Source: Symbiodinium sp. CCMP2592
Lineage: Eukaryota; Sar; Dinophyceae; Suessiales; Symbiodiniaceae
NCBI GenBank assembly: GCA_905221615.1
Contig: CAJNDT010002913.1
Coordinates: forward strand, 300,167-364,166
Direction: 5' to 3'
Length of the DNA stretch: 64,000 nucleotides
The translations under genes were made by a program, and so were the position numbers. This document shows, piece after piece, positions 18,721 to 30,394 of this stretch (positions are counted from its first letter, which is position 1; every line of letters begins with the position of its first letter). The notes beneath the pieces are model-generated. The model was not told the origin of the DNA and made no database searches. It saw nothing but the letters and a program-made list of their open reading frames with translations.

Positions 18721-20596
18721 ACTTACATGCATGTAGGAGAAGTTCCAGAACAGATTCACCGGGCCCCGCAGAAGCTGCTTCCATCAGGTTCCCTACCAAA
18801 TTTTGCTATAGCCAGGTCACAGAAGGTCAAGGCATAGAAATGAGGCTATCGCGTTGCCCAAAACCGTCCCTATTACGGTTTTTGCTGCCAAATTCCATAA
18901 TGGTAGATTGCTTGAACGCCAGTAAACTTGTCCTAATGTCATCTGAACTCTGTGAACCCAGAACCGTCTGTCGACCACCCAGTCACGTCTGCTCGAATGC
19001 CGGAACTAAGGATGCTAAAGCCTGAAGATTAACCCGAGACAGTCTGAGTCGCGCCGTTGCTTTTGCTCAGATCACCGCCCCCACACCCCCACACCCCCCC
19101 CACCCCCGTCTCGCTGCTGATTCGAACGAACAAGTCTCCGGCAGGGCACCGCTTTGGGCCTCAGGCAATCCAGCGCTTTCACTTTGGGGGGGGGAAGGTT
19201 CTTCCCAGACTCTCAATGTTGCAATGGCGCTGGTGGGGATCCCTGTCGAGCCTTGGCATTGTATTCATTCGCTGTCTGCAAGGAACATTCCCGATTCTGC
19301 TATTGCTGCTGCCACGACGACTACCGACTACTCTTGCTGCTCGTGCTACTCCTACTGCTGCTATTGCCACAGCGGTCAGACCCAGATTCAACACTGGCAC
19401 TCACTCGGTGGCAGGCGCTGTCACCACCTGGCGCGAGACAAGCCTAAACTCAAGCGCCCTCCTGACTCTGAACCCTGAACCCGAAAGAGTAAGGTTCTAA
19501 ACCACAAGCCCTCAAACTTAAACCACTCAGACAACCGGCTGGGACCAGGAAAGCTTCATGAAGCAGGGCTTGGGGTCCAGGGCCCTTTCAGGAAGAACTA
19601 TAGCTACTGCTCCAAACTGTAAACTGAACACCCGAAGCCTGAAACATGAACCGCCTCAACCCCTAAACCCCAATTGCCGCCAACATCAAAGTATGCGCAC
19701 ACCTCGACTTGCCCCAAATACGCGATTGGTCGGGAAAACTGTATTCTGAGCAGCTTGAGGCCAAGGTATGAGGCCTACTCCCGAGAATTCACTGCGCACC
19801 ACTGAAGCCTGGGACCGTAAGCCCTGCCCTAAACCCTAAACCCTGCATGCCTAAACTTTTTACCCCGAAGCCCGCAACCCCCTCTGGACCTGCGCCTGCC
19901 AAGAGCGCGAAAGGCATCTCACCCTCGGGTCGGTCGTCGTCATCCTGCAGCGGAGGACCTCGGACAAGTATATACCCAGAAAGCCCAGGGCGCTTCATTC
20001 AAATAAGGAGAATACACACACACACATATATATATATATATACATGTATATGTGTGTATAGCCTGATATGTATGTATGTATGTACGTAGGTATGTGTGTA
20101 TGTATCCCTGGTACCTAAAACGGTTGTATGTATGGCAGTATGGTTGCATGGCTGTGTGGTTGTATGGATGTATACTTGTATGGATGTATGTATGTATGTC
20201 CGTATGTAAGCAGAATGCTTACAGTATGTTATGAACTCAGGAGCAATATCCTTAACAGTGGGCTTTTGGAACTGACTTGCTTCTAAATGGGTTTTGTATG
20301 ACCCTGTCTTGGTTCTGAAGGAGAGATCGACAAAACAAGGGACACTGAGTCATATAGAGCCTCAGCAAACAAGACCCCTTGCACCAGGAGCCCCGCCCCC
20401 CACCCCCGCTGATAGTATTCATGGCTATTCAGTATTGGGCTTCGGTTTTGGACGCTTCTTCGTTCTGGAACTGATGCTTTCTATTCTGCCGCGTGCGCTC
20501 TCTCTCTCCCTCTCTCCTGGATCTCTGCTCTGTCTTTAGTAGTGAAATCCACTTCTCCTCACATCGCTCCGAGAGGATTCATGGCTACCCATAATT
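18721..20596. other. Intergenic sequence with CCCTAAA words and simple repeats
   Basis: It contains telomere-like CCCTAAA pairs near 19825-19850, (CA)n/(TA)n and TATG repeats at about 20010-20205, and a poly-G stretch near 19185. None of the short frames shows protein-like composition. Confidence 0.5.
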
Positions 20597-20678
20597 AGGC
20601 CGCAAGGTAGTTCCTTTTTGGGATTACCTTATAGGATTCTATATACGAGCCCAAAAAAGGAACTACTTTGGGGCCTTA
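20597..20678. mobile_element. MITE-like element, family 2, copy A
   Basis: An 82-bp inverted-repeat unit. The arms contain AGTTCCTTTTTGGG and its complement CCCAAAAAAGGAACT, extending outward to TAGGCC and GGCCTTA. The central sequence GATTACCTTATAGGATT is shared almost exactly with 21005-21082. There is no coding capacity. Confidence 0.65.
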
Positions 20679-20803
20679 GGCTGTTGGCAATTCCACACCT
20701 TTCAGAGGAACCAGGTCGCCCAGAGTTCCAAAAAAAAGCCAAACATCTCCTCGAAGCCCTCGCCGCAGAAAGCTAGAAGCCTAGCCCAAACCCTCAACTC
20801 GCA

Positions 20804-20900
20804 TGGGAGTTTCCGAAAGTAAGGGGTACCTTACTTTGGGGCCCTTAGAATAAGCTAATTAGGGTACTATATTGGGGTCCCCTACTTTCAGAAACTCCCA
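20804..20900. mobile_element. MITE-like element, family 1, copy B (inverted)
   Basis: A 97-bp unit with ends TGGGAGTTTCCGAAAG and CTTTCAGAAACTCCCA. Its reverse complement aligns along its length to 17439-17537, including the shared GGGGACCCCAATATAGTA block. It is flanked by CA on both sides rather than TA. Confidence 0.75.
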
Positions 20901-21004
20901 CATGTTAAACTCTCAACCCAATACGCTCAACTCTATCAGCCTCCAACAGAGTGAGCTTACATGTCAGCTCTGGAGCTTGAGGTGAGATTCGGGGCCGACA
21001 TAAT

Positions 21005-21082
21005 TACACCAAAATAGTTCCTTTTTGGGATTACCTTATAGGATTTTATATACGAACCCCAAAAAGGAACTTTGGGGCCTTA
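21005..21082. mobile_element. MITE-like element, family 2, copy B
   Basis: Second copy of the 20597-20678 unit in the same orientation, about 330 bp downstream of it. The arm TAGTTCCTTTTTGGG and the centre are conserved; the right arm lacks the ACTA segment seen in copy A. Confidence 0.65.
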
Positions 21083-22236
21083 GGGTAGATTCGGGTGTCT
21101 TTAACAGGTTCTTGAAAGCGGTATATACAGGGGCCTTCGCAATTCGAACGGGGCTAGGAGTGCGCTACAGTATAGTCAAGTCATTATGAAGAGCCCTAAC
21201 GATTGCCGACTACTACATTCCTCATGATGTGAGCTTTTATCTTGCGGAAGAAGCTTCCTACACCGAGCATGCTTAAGCTGTACCTCCAACTTGTAGAAAA
21301 AGGAATGCGGCTTCAACAGTAACAGTAGCTTGTTGACTTAGGTCCCTGGTCTTTGCAGACTATAAACTATAAGCGCTTGAACGGTAGCCAAGTATCTTGT
21401 GTGAGACTACTGTAGGCAGAGGCTCAAAAACAGGTCTGCAAACATCCAGCCTCGTCCCCCGAAGTCCGGACAAGAGAGCAAAATAAACCCAGATGTCTAT
21501 CACTAGTGTAACCTGCTTGCGGCTGAGATTGCTCTTGCCACAAAGCCAAAGCAGAATCCTCGGTCATCAAACTTTGTACTGGGCTGCCCACCCCGAGCGG
21601 CTTTCAGAAGAAAGGCTGGCGAGTTGGCGTCCCCGGCCTGCCGCAAGGGTTTTCGCGGGAGGAGCGGGGGAGGTGGTATGTATATTGTATTCTAAGTATT
21701 GTATGACCCTTATCTTGATTCACCTAATGATGTTGATATGCCTTGTGATGCTGAGGTTGGGGAGCGGGAGGGTGCTATGGATTAAGGCTTAAAAAGCCTT
21801 AGAGCTGGATTCTTCTACGGTTGGGCTGAGGGATTAGCATGACATTCACGGCCGGGTGCTAGCATTGTTGGTGCTGCTGTTTCTTCATACTTCTTGCAAG
21901 TTCCATCTGGCTTTTGTCGCTGATGTTGCTTGTTTCTCTGATCCCGCTTGTTCTGCGCACTATCTCGTCGAAGTCCACCGTACGATGGGAACTACAAGAC
22001 GCACACTTGTCTGCCTCTTCCTTTGTGCCCTTCTGAACAAAACCATAGGCCATAGGCCTGTATCTTATGCCCTACTGACATTCACAGCCTGAAGCACTTC
22101 GACCTGACGCAAGCCCTGACGACTGTAAGGGTCAGGGTGTTTGTTGTTGTGGACCCTTTTTGCTCGGGCCCCGTGTCAGTGGTTTCTAGAATTGTTTTTG
22201 CTGTGGTCTCTGGGCGCGCAAGGTGTTTTTTAATGT
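21083..22236. other. Intergenic sequence, no gene recognised
   Basis: Short open frames occur (for example 21493-21792 and 21856-22092), but they lack recognisable motifs, and I see no exon chain obeying the AG|G pattern found in the genes of this window. Confidence 0.45.
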
Positions 22237-22590
22237 TGCGCCCAGTTGGGCGCCGCGACCTTTCGGGCGGGGCCAGAGCCAAAAAAAACACCACCCAAGG
22301 TGCTGTTTTGTGCTCCCAGGGGAAGGAGAAGCCGGCGCGGGGCCAGAGCAAAAAAAACACCACCCAAGGGGTCTTATCTTTTTTGCTGCGGCCCCGCTGG
22401 GTAGCAGCGGAAGGAGAAGCCTCGTTGGGCGCCGGCACGGGGCCAGAGGGGAAGGAGAAGCCCCGTTGGACGCCGCGGCATTTCGGCGGGGCCAGCGCAA
22501 AAAAAAACACGACCCCGCTGGGTCATTGGGCGCCACAAGCTTGCGGCGAGGCCGGAGCCAAACAAAAACAACACCACCCGTGGTATTTTT
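22237..22590. repeat. GC-rich degenerate tandem repeat with poly-A cores
   Basis: Four to five degenerate units combine TTGGGCGCCG, GGGGCCAGAGC and AAAAAAAACACCACCC words, with starts near 22245, 22420, 22465 and 22525. The repeat creates overlapping open frames on both strands, including one running to 23174, none with protein-like content. Confidence 0.7.
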
Positions 22591-22895
22591 TCTATATTTT
22601 GGTCTGGAACTATTTTGTGATTTGTTGCTTTGGCTTGGGTGGGCTTGCTAGAGTGTTATTTCCCCCAGGTTTTCACAAGGAAAACATACATGTCCTTGGT
22701 TTTGCCTACCGAAAACCTTATTTTCCCTGCATCTTGGATGGATTTTGTGCCGTTCCCCTTAGGTTTCCGGAAGGAAAACGCACGCTACCTTGGGTTCTGT
22801 TGCGCAAAAATTGCTTTCCTTACAGTTTGGACGGATGTCGTGCCATTTCCCTACGTTTTCGCGAGGCAAACCTACGCCACCTTCGTTGTTTTTTG

Positions 22896-22905
22896 CGGTT
22901 GCTGC

Positions 22906-22939
<34 letters not shown>

Positions 22940-23140
22940 GTTGTTGCTGTTGTTGTTGCCGTTGGTCCTGTTGCTGTTATCTGTTATTGATCTTGTTAAT
23001 GTTATTGTTTTTTTGTTAATGTTGTTGTTATGGCTGATGTTGCTGTTGCTGTTGCTGTTGTTGTTACCATTGTTACTAACATGTCAATGTTGTTGCTGTT
23101 GTTGTTGTTGTTGTTGCTATTACTATTATCGTTGTTCTTG
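22896..23140. repeat. TTG trinucleotide microsatellite
   Basis: Impure (TTG)n interrupted by CTG, TTA and TCG. It supplies the poly-Leu and poly-Cys stretches of the spurious frames crossing it. Confidence 0.85.
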
Positions 23141-23329
23141 TGTTCGTGTTATTGTTACGTGTCAATGGGATTGATACTGTTCTTGCTGTCCTGTATCTTA
23201 ATTTGACTTGTTATAGTTTGAATTAACATAGTATGGTATATTATAATATTCCATAACGTACTATAGCATATTAGAACATAACACACTGACGCAACCCCTT
23301 TTGCAAACAGAATGCCTTTATGATTTGTT

Positions 23330-23829
23330 TTGGAAAGCTCTAAAACCAAATTTGTTGTTTGATGCAAGTCTTGTTCATGGTGCGATGCTCCTGAAAACAA
23401 GCCTGCACCGCTTAAAAAGAAAGCGGGGGGTTTGGGGGGAAGCAGCCCCCCCCCCATTTGCAAATGCAACGTCTTCAAGACGGGTTCTGCAAGGGTCCTC
23501 CGTATGGGTTCTGTCTTTGCTGGCAGGATGATACTCGAAGCGACTTTGATCAGCTAAGAAAAACGGGGACGCACCTCCTCAATGCCTCTAAGATGGGTGT
23601 TGCAAAGCTCTACAATTTTGTGTTTGGTGCAAGTCTTGTTCATGGTGTGATGTTGTTGAAAGCAAGCCTGCACGGCTTGAAAAGAAAGCGGAAGAGGGGG
23701 GCGGGGCGGGGGGGGGAGGGCGCAGCCCGCCCCCCATTTGCAAACATAACGTCTTCATGACGGGTTCTGAGAGGGTCCATATGATTTCTGTCGTCGCTGG
23801 CAGGATGATAGTCGAAGCGAGCTTGCTCC
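23330..23829. repeat. Diverged direct repeat, two copies
   Basis: Copies at about 23330-23552 and 23607-23829 share TGCAAGTCTTGTTCATGGTG, AAGAAAGCGG, a poly-G/poly-C patch, CCCCATTTGCAAA, AACGTCTTCA and GGCAGGATGATA in the same order, about 277 bp apart. No coding sequence is evident. AT-rich ATATCAT/TATAGTA sequence lies outside both copies (23225-23280 and 23845-23910). Confidence 0.7.
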
Positions 23830-24521
23830 GCATAATCTCTTTTAATATGACATCATATCATATCATGTAATGTAGTATGTTCTATTACAGTATAGTAAAG
23901 TAAAATATAACAAGATAAGACCCAAGCCGTCCGGTTACCCGATATTTGTGTAACCGGGTCAGTTACCAGAATGGTCGGTAACCGAAACATCGGCTAGGAA
24001 CCAATATGTCATAATGGCCTGTATCGGGTTTGGTCGGTTGCCAAGGGTATGTTTCAGCCATTCCGTGCAAACCGCAGCTTGCAAAAGCCTGTTATTGGGA
24101 AATAGGTGCCCAATTTGCATATATGTTGCGGTATGTTCTTGTGGCATGTTGAGGTTTTAAGCTTGTTTCGAGGTGAATGTGTCTGATCAAGCAGGCATGT
24201 GTGTCATGTGGGAGGAAAGACTGCCAAGTACTGGCACCATGAATTCGCATGTGTGCACCAGCTTGCATCGTATAGCAGATACATTCTTATGTAATCGACT
24301 TGTGCTGGCATGCGCCGTGCCTCCTTTCTGGGCAAGAAGCAGGCAATTCTCGGTGCCACCCCCCACGCTGTGCTTGCATTGCATATTGCTATGATGATCG
24401 ATGCTTGCGGACATTGCACATGCAGTGCTGTTTTGGGGTGTGTTGCTATCCTCTCGGGTGTGCTTCAGGCGTTGGCCCAGGCTTAGTGCTTTAAAGTGCT
24501 TTGAAGCACCGATCGCGATCG
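23830..24521. other. Intergenic sequence upstream of the micro-exon gene
   Basis: It includes a short CGGTTAC/GTAACCG inverted repeat at 23930-23960. No motif that I can recognise as a promoter is present; dinoflagellate promoters generally lack TATA boxes. Confidence 0.4.
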
Positions 24522-25715
24522 ATGGCTTCGTCGGCGGAGCCAGAGCCCCCCGTGCAGGTGGTGCTAGAGGATCCTGAGTTGCGTGGCGATCCGAAAAGTG
24601 TATATGTATTTGTATGTGTGTTCGTGTGTGTTGGTCGGACAATACACCAGCCAAGGGTGCAGTTCCTCAATGGGGTGCTGATGGAGTTTTTCGGGCAGCC
24701 GTGGCTGAACGATTCTTCGAATCGTTCGCGACTGCGGTATGCGCGAGAATCCGAGGTGGGACTCTTGAGGCCCTCATGAGATTTTATCGGTCCATTATGA
24801 GTGATCTGCAGGAGCATGCGATCTTGACTGCCTACCGGTTTATGTGTGATGAAGCAGTGGAGGAGGTGGCCATGGCTTTGAGACACGTGTTTTGCACCTT
24901 TGGCAACAAGATTCCCGGGATATCGAAATGGCGAGCACCTGGGTAGCTGATCGAATGTGTGTGTTAGGACTGTTTGGATATTTGATCATGGGCTGGTGAA
25001 GGCCTTCGTCTCATGTGCATGGTAGCAGAGGCTAGTCTGAAAATCCTCAACGACGAGCTCATGATTTGGCCATGCAAGACGATGAAGAAAATCGTCCAGG
25101 AGTAATTGCATGCATGTGCATTTATCGCAGAATTGAGTTAGGAACTGCATGCACAGGAATGGGTGGACTACAATGCTGGCTGCTTGAGAATGCGGGCCTG
25201 CTATGCAGTACGGTTGTGGCGAAAAACGCCCCATCGATCCAGGACATACATTTATATGTACATGAATATATGAGTGTTTGTTTACACCACTGCATGTTCA
25301 TGAAAGCCTGCAGTTCGAAGATCTTTGCAGGAGCGAAAGCATACAGCTCCTCAAGGACTTGCTCACACATGTTTGTGGGGAACCAACTGGTGGAAGGACT
25401 CCTGGCAACACAGATGACGAATCTGTGGGGGAAGCAGCAGCAGCAGCGGCTCCGGACCCGGATCCTTCAATGGGTCCGGACGATGAGCCGGCAGCAGAGC
25501 CAGTGCCATCTGTTGATGATGGTGCTGTGGTTGCAGATGTGATTTATGACGACAACATGGATACACAGATTGCTGTTGAGATGGTGGATGCTGTGCACGA
25601 GGAAGACGAGGAGATAGCTTTTTCGGATGCTACGACTTTGGTGCTTGGTGGTGTCCCCCGCGCTGACCCACAGCTGGATGGAGAGTCCTTGGATGGAGAA
25701 GAATATGATGTGGAG
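24522..25715 (+). CDS. 5' exons of a split gene of unknown function (micro-exon repeat protein)
   Basis: Proposed exons: 24522-24569 (MASSAEPEPPVQVVLE), 24656 to about 24862 (containing GAVPQWGADGVF and IMSDLQEHAILTAYRF), 25031-25099 (ASLKILNDELMIWPC...), 25157-25242 and 25331-25715 (acidic, with an Ala/Pro/Asp-rich stretch). Junctions follow AG|G, and most introns begin GA and end AG (24570-24655, 25100-25156, 25243-25330). Frames join without stops; the end of the second exon is uncertain. No domain is recognised. The last exon ends in phase 0 at DGEEYDVE and joins directly to the micro-exon array. Start chosen at the first ATG of the open frame; earlier exons cannot be excluded. Confidence 0.5.
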
Positions 25716-25799
25716 GATATGCAGTGTGCTTGATAGTCGAGAGAGATATTTCTATATATAGCTAATAGAGGACATGGCAGTGTTCCGCATTCCTGTGAG

Positions 25800-28024
25800 G
25801 ATGTTGGTGAAGCTGGGATGGTGGCAGCAGATGCAACAGAGGACTCACGTTTCATGAAGCCAAGTTCGGAGTTAAATATTCTTGCAATAGGCATGCATTC
25901 TTCAAAGGATGTTGGTGAATCTGCAGATTCAGCAAAGCCAGCAGAGGACCTTTGTATGTTTGAGGAAGCCTCGTTTGGAGTGTGCCTGTTGTTCTTTTGC
26001 ATTCCGAGGAGGATCTTGGTGAAGCTCAGGTTGTACATTTGTCAGCAGAGCCATCAGAGGACTCATGTTTCGTCATTGTGTGGATCATTCCGGGAAGTTT
26101 CATATATGAATGAGAGATTAGCCGTAAATGAGCGATTAAACCTTAACCCCATAATTGAGAGATTAACCCTATACACCCATGATAATGAGAGATTATTAAT
26201 GTACCCTATAAACCCTAATAAGAGATTAACCCTGAACCTAAATGAGCGGTTAACCCTAAAACCCAACTTGTGTGTTCTGAAGAGGATCTTGATGAAGCTG
26301 GAGTGGAAACACAAGAGCCAGCAGAGGACTGGCATTTCGCGCAGCTTGCTTGGATCCGGAGTGTTACTAGCAGATGTTTCTTCTGTGTTCGGATGAGGAT
26401 CTTCCTGAAGCCGATGTGATGTCAGCAGAGCCAGCAGAGGACATGTGTTTCATGAAGATTGTATGTAGAGTACTCTTGTGCCATTCTCGTGAGGATCATG
26501 GGGAAGCCGGTGTGATGCCAGCAGAGCCGACAGAGGACATGTGTTTTTAATCGCAACTCTCATTGAAATCGCATTATTTGCACATACAGAAATTGGAGAT
26601 TTGTCTTGATGAGGATCATGGTGAAGCCGATGTGGTGTCAGCCGAGCCAACAAAGGACATATGTTTCGTGAAGTCAGTGAAGTAGTTATTGTCGTATTTT
26701 GTTTGATGTCCCGATGAGGATCATGGTGAAGCCGTGGTGCCCGCAGAGCCAACAGAGGACACGTTTATGAAGCCTTGTAGTTCTTGCCTGTGCACACATA
26801 TATGTACATATTCATTCTGTTCTGATGAGGATCATGGTAAAGCCGACATGGTGGCAGCAGAGCCAGCAGAGGACACATGGCCCATGAAGCCTTGTTTTTG
26901 AATCTTCCTGTGGATTTTTTCGTGGTGTCCCGATGAGGATCTTGGTGAAGCCGTGGTTTCTGCAGAGCCAACAGAGGACACGTTTATGAAGCCTTGTAGT
27001 TTGCCTGTGCACACATATATGTACATATTCATTCTGTTCTGATGAGGATCATGGTAAAGCCGACATGGTGGCAGCAGAGCCAGCAGAGGACACATGGCCC
27101 ATGAAGCCTTGTTTTTGAATCTTCCTGTGGATTTTTTCGTGGTGTCCCGATGAGGATCTTGGTGAAGCCGTGGTTTCTGCAGAGCCAACAGAGGACACGT
27201 TTATGAAGCCTTGTAGTTTGCCTGTGCACACATATATGTACATATTCATTCTGTTCTGATGAGGATCATGGTAAAGCCGACATGGTGGCAGCAGAGCCAG
27301 CAGAGGACACATGGCCCATGAAGCCTTGTTTTTTGATCTTCCTGTGATTTTTTCGTGGTGTCCCGATGAGGATCTTGGTGAAGCCGGAGTGGTGTCTCCT
27401 GGGCCAACAAAGGACACATATTTCATGAAGGCATGCTGGGAGTAGCCATGTGAATTCTGTGTGAGGATTCATCAGAAGCTGGAGTTCCCCCAGATGAGGT
27501 GCCAGCAGCGCCAGCAGAGGACACATGGGCCAATTGTTGCATGAAACTTTGTTTGCACTACTCGGGAATCTCATGTTCGTTGGCATCCCATTAGGATGTT
27601 GGTGAAGCTGGAGTGCCGTCAGCAGAGCCAGCAAAGGACCGTTGATACATGATTATGTGCCCAGCTTAGGCCTTCCGTGGAGCAGCCATACACATTGCTC
27701 GCATTGTGAGGATTCAGAAGAAGCTGGAGTGCCCCCAGACGAGGCACTCCTGGACAGTCTTGTAGCTTTGGATTCGTAGCTAATCAAGATTCCAGAGAAG
27801 CTGGAGTACAATAGAGGTGCCATTCATGTGCATTCATGAAAAGTTGTGATTGTGTACCCTGACACAACCTAGGAGTCTGGAGATGCACGTGTGTTGCCAA
27901 CAGAACCAGCCAAGGACGGATCCTGTTCCAGTAAATGTATATCTAGAGATAAAAACGATCATGATAATTACCTTTCAGTCAGGATTCCGGAGAAGCTGGA
28001 GCGCCCCCGGATGAGACGGCCAAG
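25800..28024 (+). CDS. Tandem array of about 19 micro-exons encoding a D-x-G-E-A repeat
   Basis: Micro-exons of 33-54 nt, nearly all multiples of three, begin GAT and end GAG or AAG: 25800-25841, 25908-25946, 26012-26059, 26285-26326, 26398-26439, 26494-26535, 26614-26655, 26719-26757, 26830-26871, 26938-26976, 27047-27088, 27155-27193, 27264-27305, 27371-27412, 27466-27519, 27595-27636, 27711-27743, 27873-27914, 27983-28024. Each encodes a version of DHGEADVVSAEPAE. Introns of about 55-225 nt mostly begin GAC and end AG, with AG|GA at both borders. The intron start (gacayatgtttcatgaag) is also conserved, showing that exon and intron spread together by duplication. The acidic repeat product is of unknown function. 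Confidence 0.6.
26770..27400. repeat. 217-bp tandem duplication within the micro-exon array
   Basis: A 217-bp unit containing one 42-nt and one 39-nt micro-exon with their introns is repeated almost exactly (exon starts 26830, 27047, 27264 and 26938, 27155). The high identity marks this as the newest part of the array. Confidence 0.9.
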
Positions 28025-28244
28025 GAATCATTCATCGTAGATACCATAAATAATTTCTGAGCTTGTCTGCAGATGAGTCATCGAATCATTAGTCGTGATC
28101 AAACAAGCTGTTCAGGCTGCTTGTGCTGGAGCCAGAGATCTTAATCGCACCTGTGAGAAGGAACCTGGGCCATGTTTGTTTCTGGAGTGTGTGATGTGTA
28201 TATGCCAACCGGTACCTACATAGTGTATATCTGGTTTGTGTGAG

Positions 28245-29059
28245 GATCGGGAGCCGCTCGTGAAGAAGCCACCCAATCTTCAAAGGGCTCTTGCTGCCTT
28301 GGAGCTGGATGTTGGGGGGCCGACCGCCTCGGCCGTAAGCGATATCGTCAAGGCTCAGCACAAGATGTGACTCGACAGTTTTATTCCGATACATGTGTAT
28401 CATTTGCATGTCGGCACGTCGGCACAATATACATGTACATGTGCTACACCACTTGTTCAGGAAAATGGCCATGCGAGAGCAGGAGGTGCTTGACACTGAT
28501 GATGTCCCGAAGCAAGCTCCGGGCAGGGGCAGGGGTAGGGGCCGCGGTCGCGGCCGAGGCCGCAAAGGCAAGGAAGGTCCACCTGTTGTAGCAGAGGAAC
28601 CACTGTTGACGGCTGCCGAGCCGCAAGCACAGGAACCGGTGGGGACTGCTGCAGGGCCGCAAGAGGTTGAGAATGGTGCAGGCAAGGATCCGCAGCCTCA
28701 GGAGAAGCTTTCGCCAGAGAAAAAGAAGCAGAGCCCGCAACAAGCCCAATAAGATGGCCACCCCTGAGAAGCACAGTGCGCAAGCTTCCACAGCTCCAGA
28801 GCCCCCTGCCCAACCAGCTAAGCTTGAGTTTGGGGACCAGAGTGCCCAGGCTTCCAAGGCCCCAGGTCGCCGCCGTCCTCGACTGTCGAAGGGGCAGCAG
28901 GAGAAACAGGAGGCAGCTGGTGCAACCGCCGAGGAGGGCCGCAAGAAGCAGCGCAACAGCAAAGATGATCAAGGCAGCGAGTATGTGCATTACCAAGAGT
29001 CGATTATCGCCATGCTTATGTTAAATTCCATTGTCGAAGAGATCCAAGAGAACCTGTGA
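28245..29059 (+). CDS. Distal exons of the micro-exon gene: basic GR-rich and Pro/Ala/Glu-rich region
   Basis: Exon 28245-28366 (DREPLVKKPPNLQRALAALE) joins through a GT-AG intron to 28461 onward, giving KMAMREQEVLDTDD and a run of alternating Gly-Arg residues (28528-28570) resembling RGG or AT-hook regions. That frame stops at 28752; from 28754 a neighbouring frame (MATPEKHSAQAST..., to 29059) continues with similar Pro/Ala/Glu composition. An undetected short intron or a one-base error in the A-rich stretch near 28718-28730 would connect them. Nucleic-acid binding is possible from composition only. Confidence 0.45.
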
Positions 29060-30394
29060 TTAAAAGCCCTGTGCTGAAAGCTGTATAAGACCTTTTATAA
29101 ACCCCAGAAGCCCTGACCCAGCATCCAGCATGCCAGGATTGGCAATCCCCATGGAGGATCGTGCTGCCCTCTTTGATCTTAAGCCAGATCTGGAGGATTA
29201 CAAGGCCTCCACTGAGTCGTCTGTTTTTCGCGATATGACACTGATGTCGGTTGTGAAAGCCCACTGCACTTGCCGATCTTTAGTGTTTCTGGAATGGGCT
29301 CAGCTGTCAGGGTTCGAGGGTTCCGGTTTGGTATGCTTGGTGCTTGGGCTGGAGTTTTCACTGGGGTTGCTAGTGTTGAATGAATAACAAAATGAGGCAG
29401 GACTTTGCAAAGGAACCGTTTCAGGTTCTAGGTTATTTATGGGTCTCTATACGATATATATATATATATATATAATATGGATAGATAGTGGAGTGGGATT
29501 GAGGGTTTCAGTGGGGTATTGTCTTAAACTCCGTAAAGATCGGCATTTGCTTGTAGCCGCTCGTGGCTTTTGCCGGTTTCTGCCACTCCCACGGTGCCAC
29601 CGGGAGTACTATTTTAAGGGTTTTCGGGCTTTACAGGAGTTCCTGATAAACCTGAAGAATCCCTTACAAACATTTAAACCCAAATATACTCCTAGATACT
29701 CTAGCACATCGAAAAGCTGTATGGGATCTAAGTACGGGTTTAGAGGTTCGATATGCAATCATATATATATAGAGCTACGGGTGGTATAGAGTTCAGAGGG
29801 GGTGAACGGAATTAGGTTTCGGTGCTTCCAGTGCTGTTCTACAGGGTCAAGGGCAGGTTTGGTTGCAGACCCCGGCCGTGTATAGCCATTGCTACACCCA
29901 GCAGAATACAGCAATTATCGTAGTAATGTAACAATCTATATGCCTGAACACCCATCCTGATCCAAGGTGCAAATTGTATAGGGGCTTAACATAAGGGCAC
30001 CCAGTGTAGGTTTGTTAGAGCTATGAATAATGCACAACCAATCCGAAACCCTCACAACCCCTAGCTGGCTCTTGAACATCTCAGAACTCCTACAATACTT
30101 CCTGAGGAATTTTCAGGCCATAATACAAATAACATTTTAAAGCCAAACTCCTGATCCCCAAAACCCTATATATACTAATTTATATAAGTCCAAAACACAT
30201 AACTCCAAAGCCCCAAAACCCAAACCCCTATTGTAATATGTCCATATCTATGCCCGCAGCAGGTGAACATCTACTACTCACGAGCGGAAGCCGGTGTCGA
30301 GCACAAGGTCAAAGCCGCTTGCCACCTGAGATTACAGTAAGCTCCACTCGGCTGGTGTTGGTTGTTCATGGTTTCCGATGTTGCTTGTGCTAAG
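29060..30394. other. Sequence between distal exons, no further exon established
   Basis: AT-rich short repeats (tatata at 29455-29475 and 29760-29772) and many short frames. A possible small exon near 30285-30350 (GAGCGGAAGCCGGTG...) could not be placed in a frame with its neighbours. Confidence 0.4.

Noticed and set aside
18260-18800. Cys/Met/Tyr-rich small ORFs on both strands
   Set aside because: Products of the CATA/CATG microsatellite.
18150-19850. CCCTAAA repeats as a telomere
   Set aside because: Only two or three units at each place, scattered and inside intergenic DNA; interstitial words, not a chromosome end.
22137-23174. 345-aa open frame on the + strand
   Set aside because: It crosses the GC-rich tandem repeat and the TTG microsatellite; its product is repeats and poly-Leu/poly-Cys with no motif.
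25133-25240. IELGTACTGMGG reading resembling a methyltransferase SAM-binding motif
   Set aside because: The AG|G exon structure uses a different frame here (EWVDYNAG...), and the motif-bearing frame would need a non-matching acceptor.
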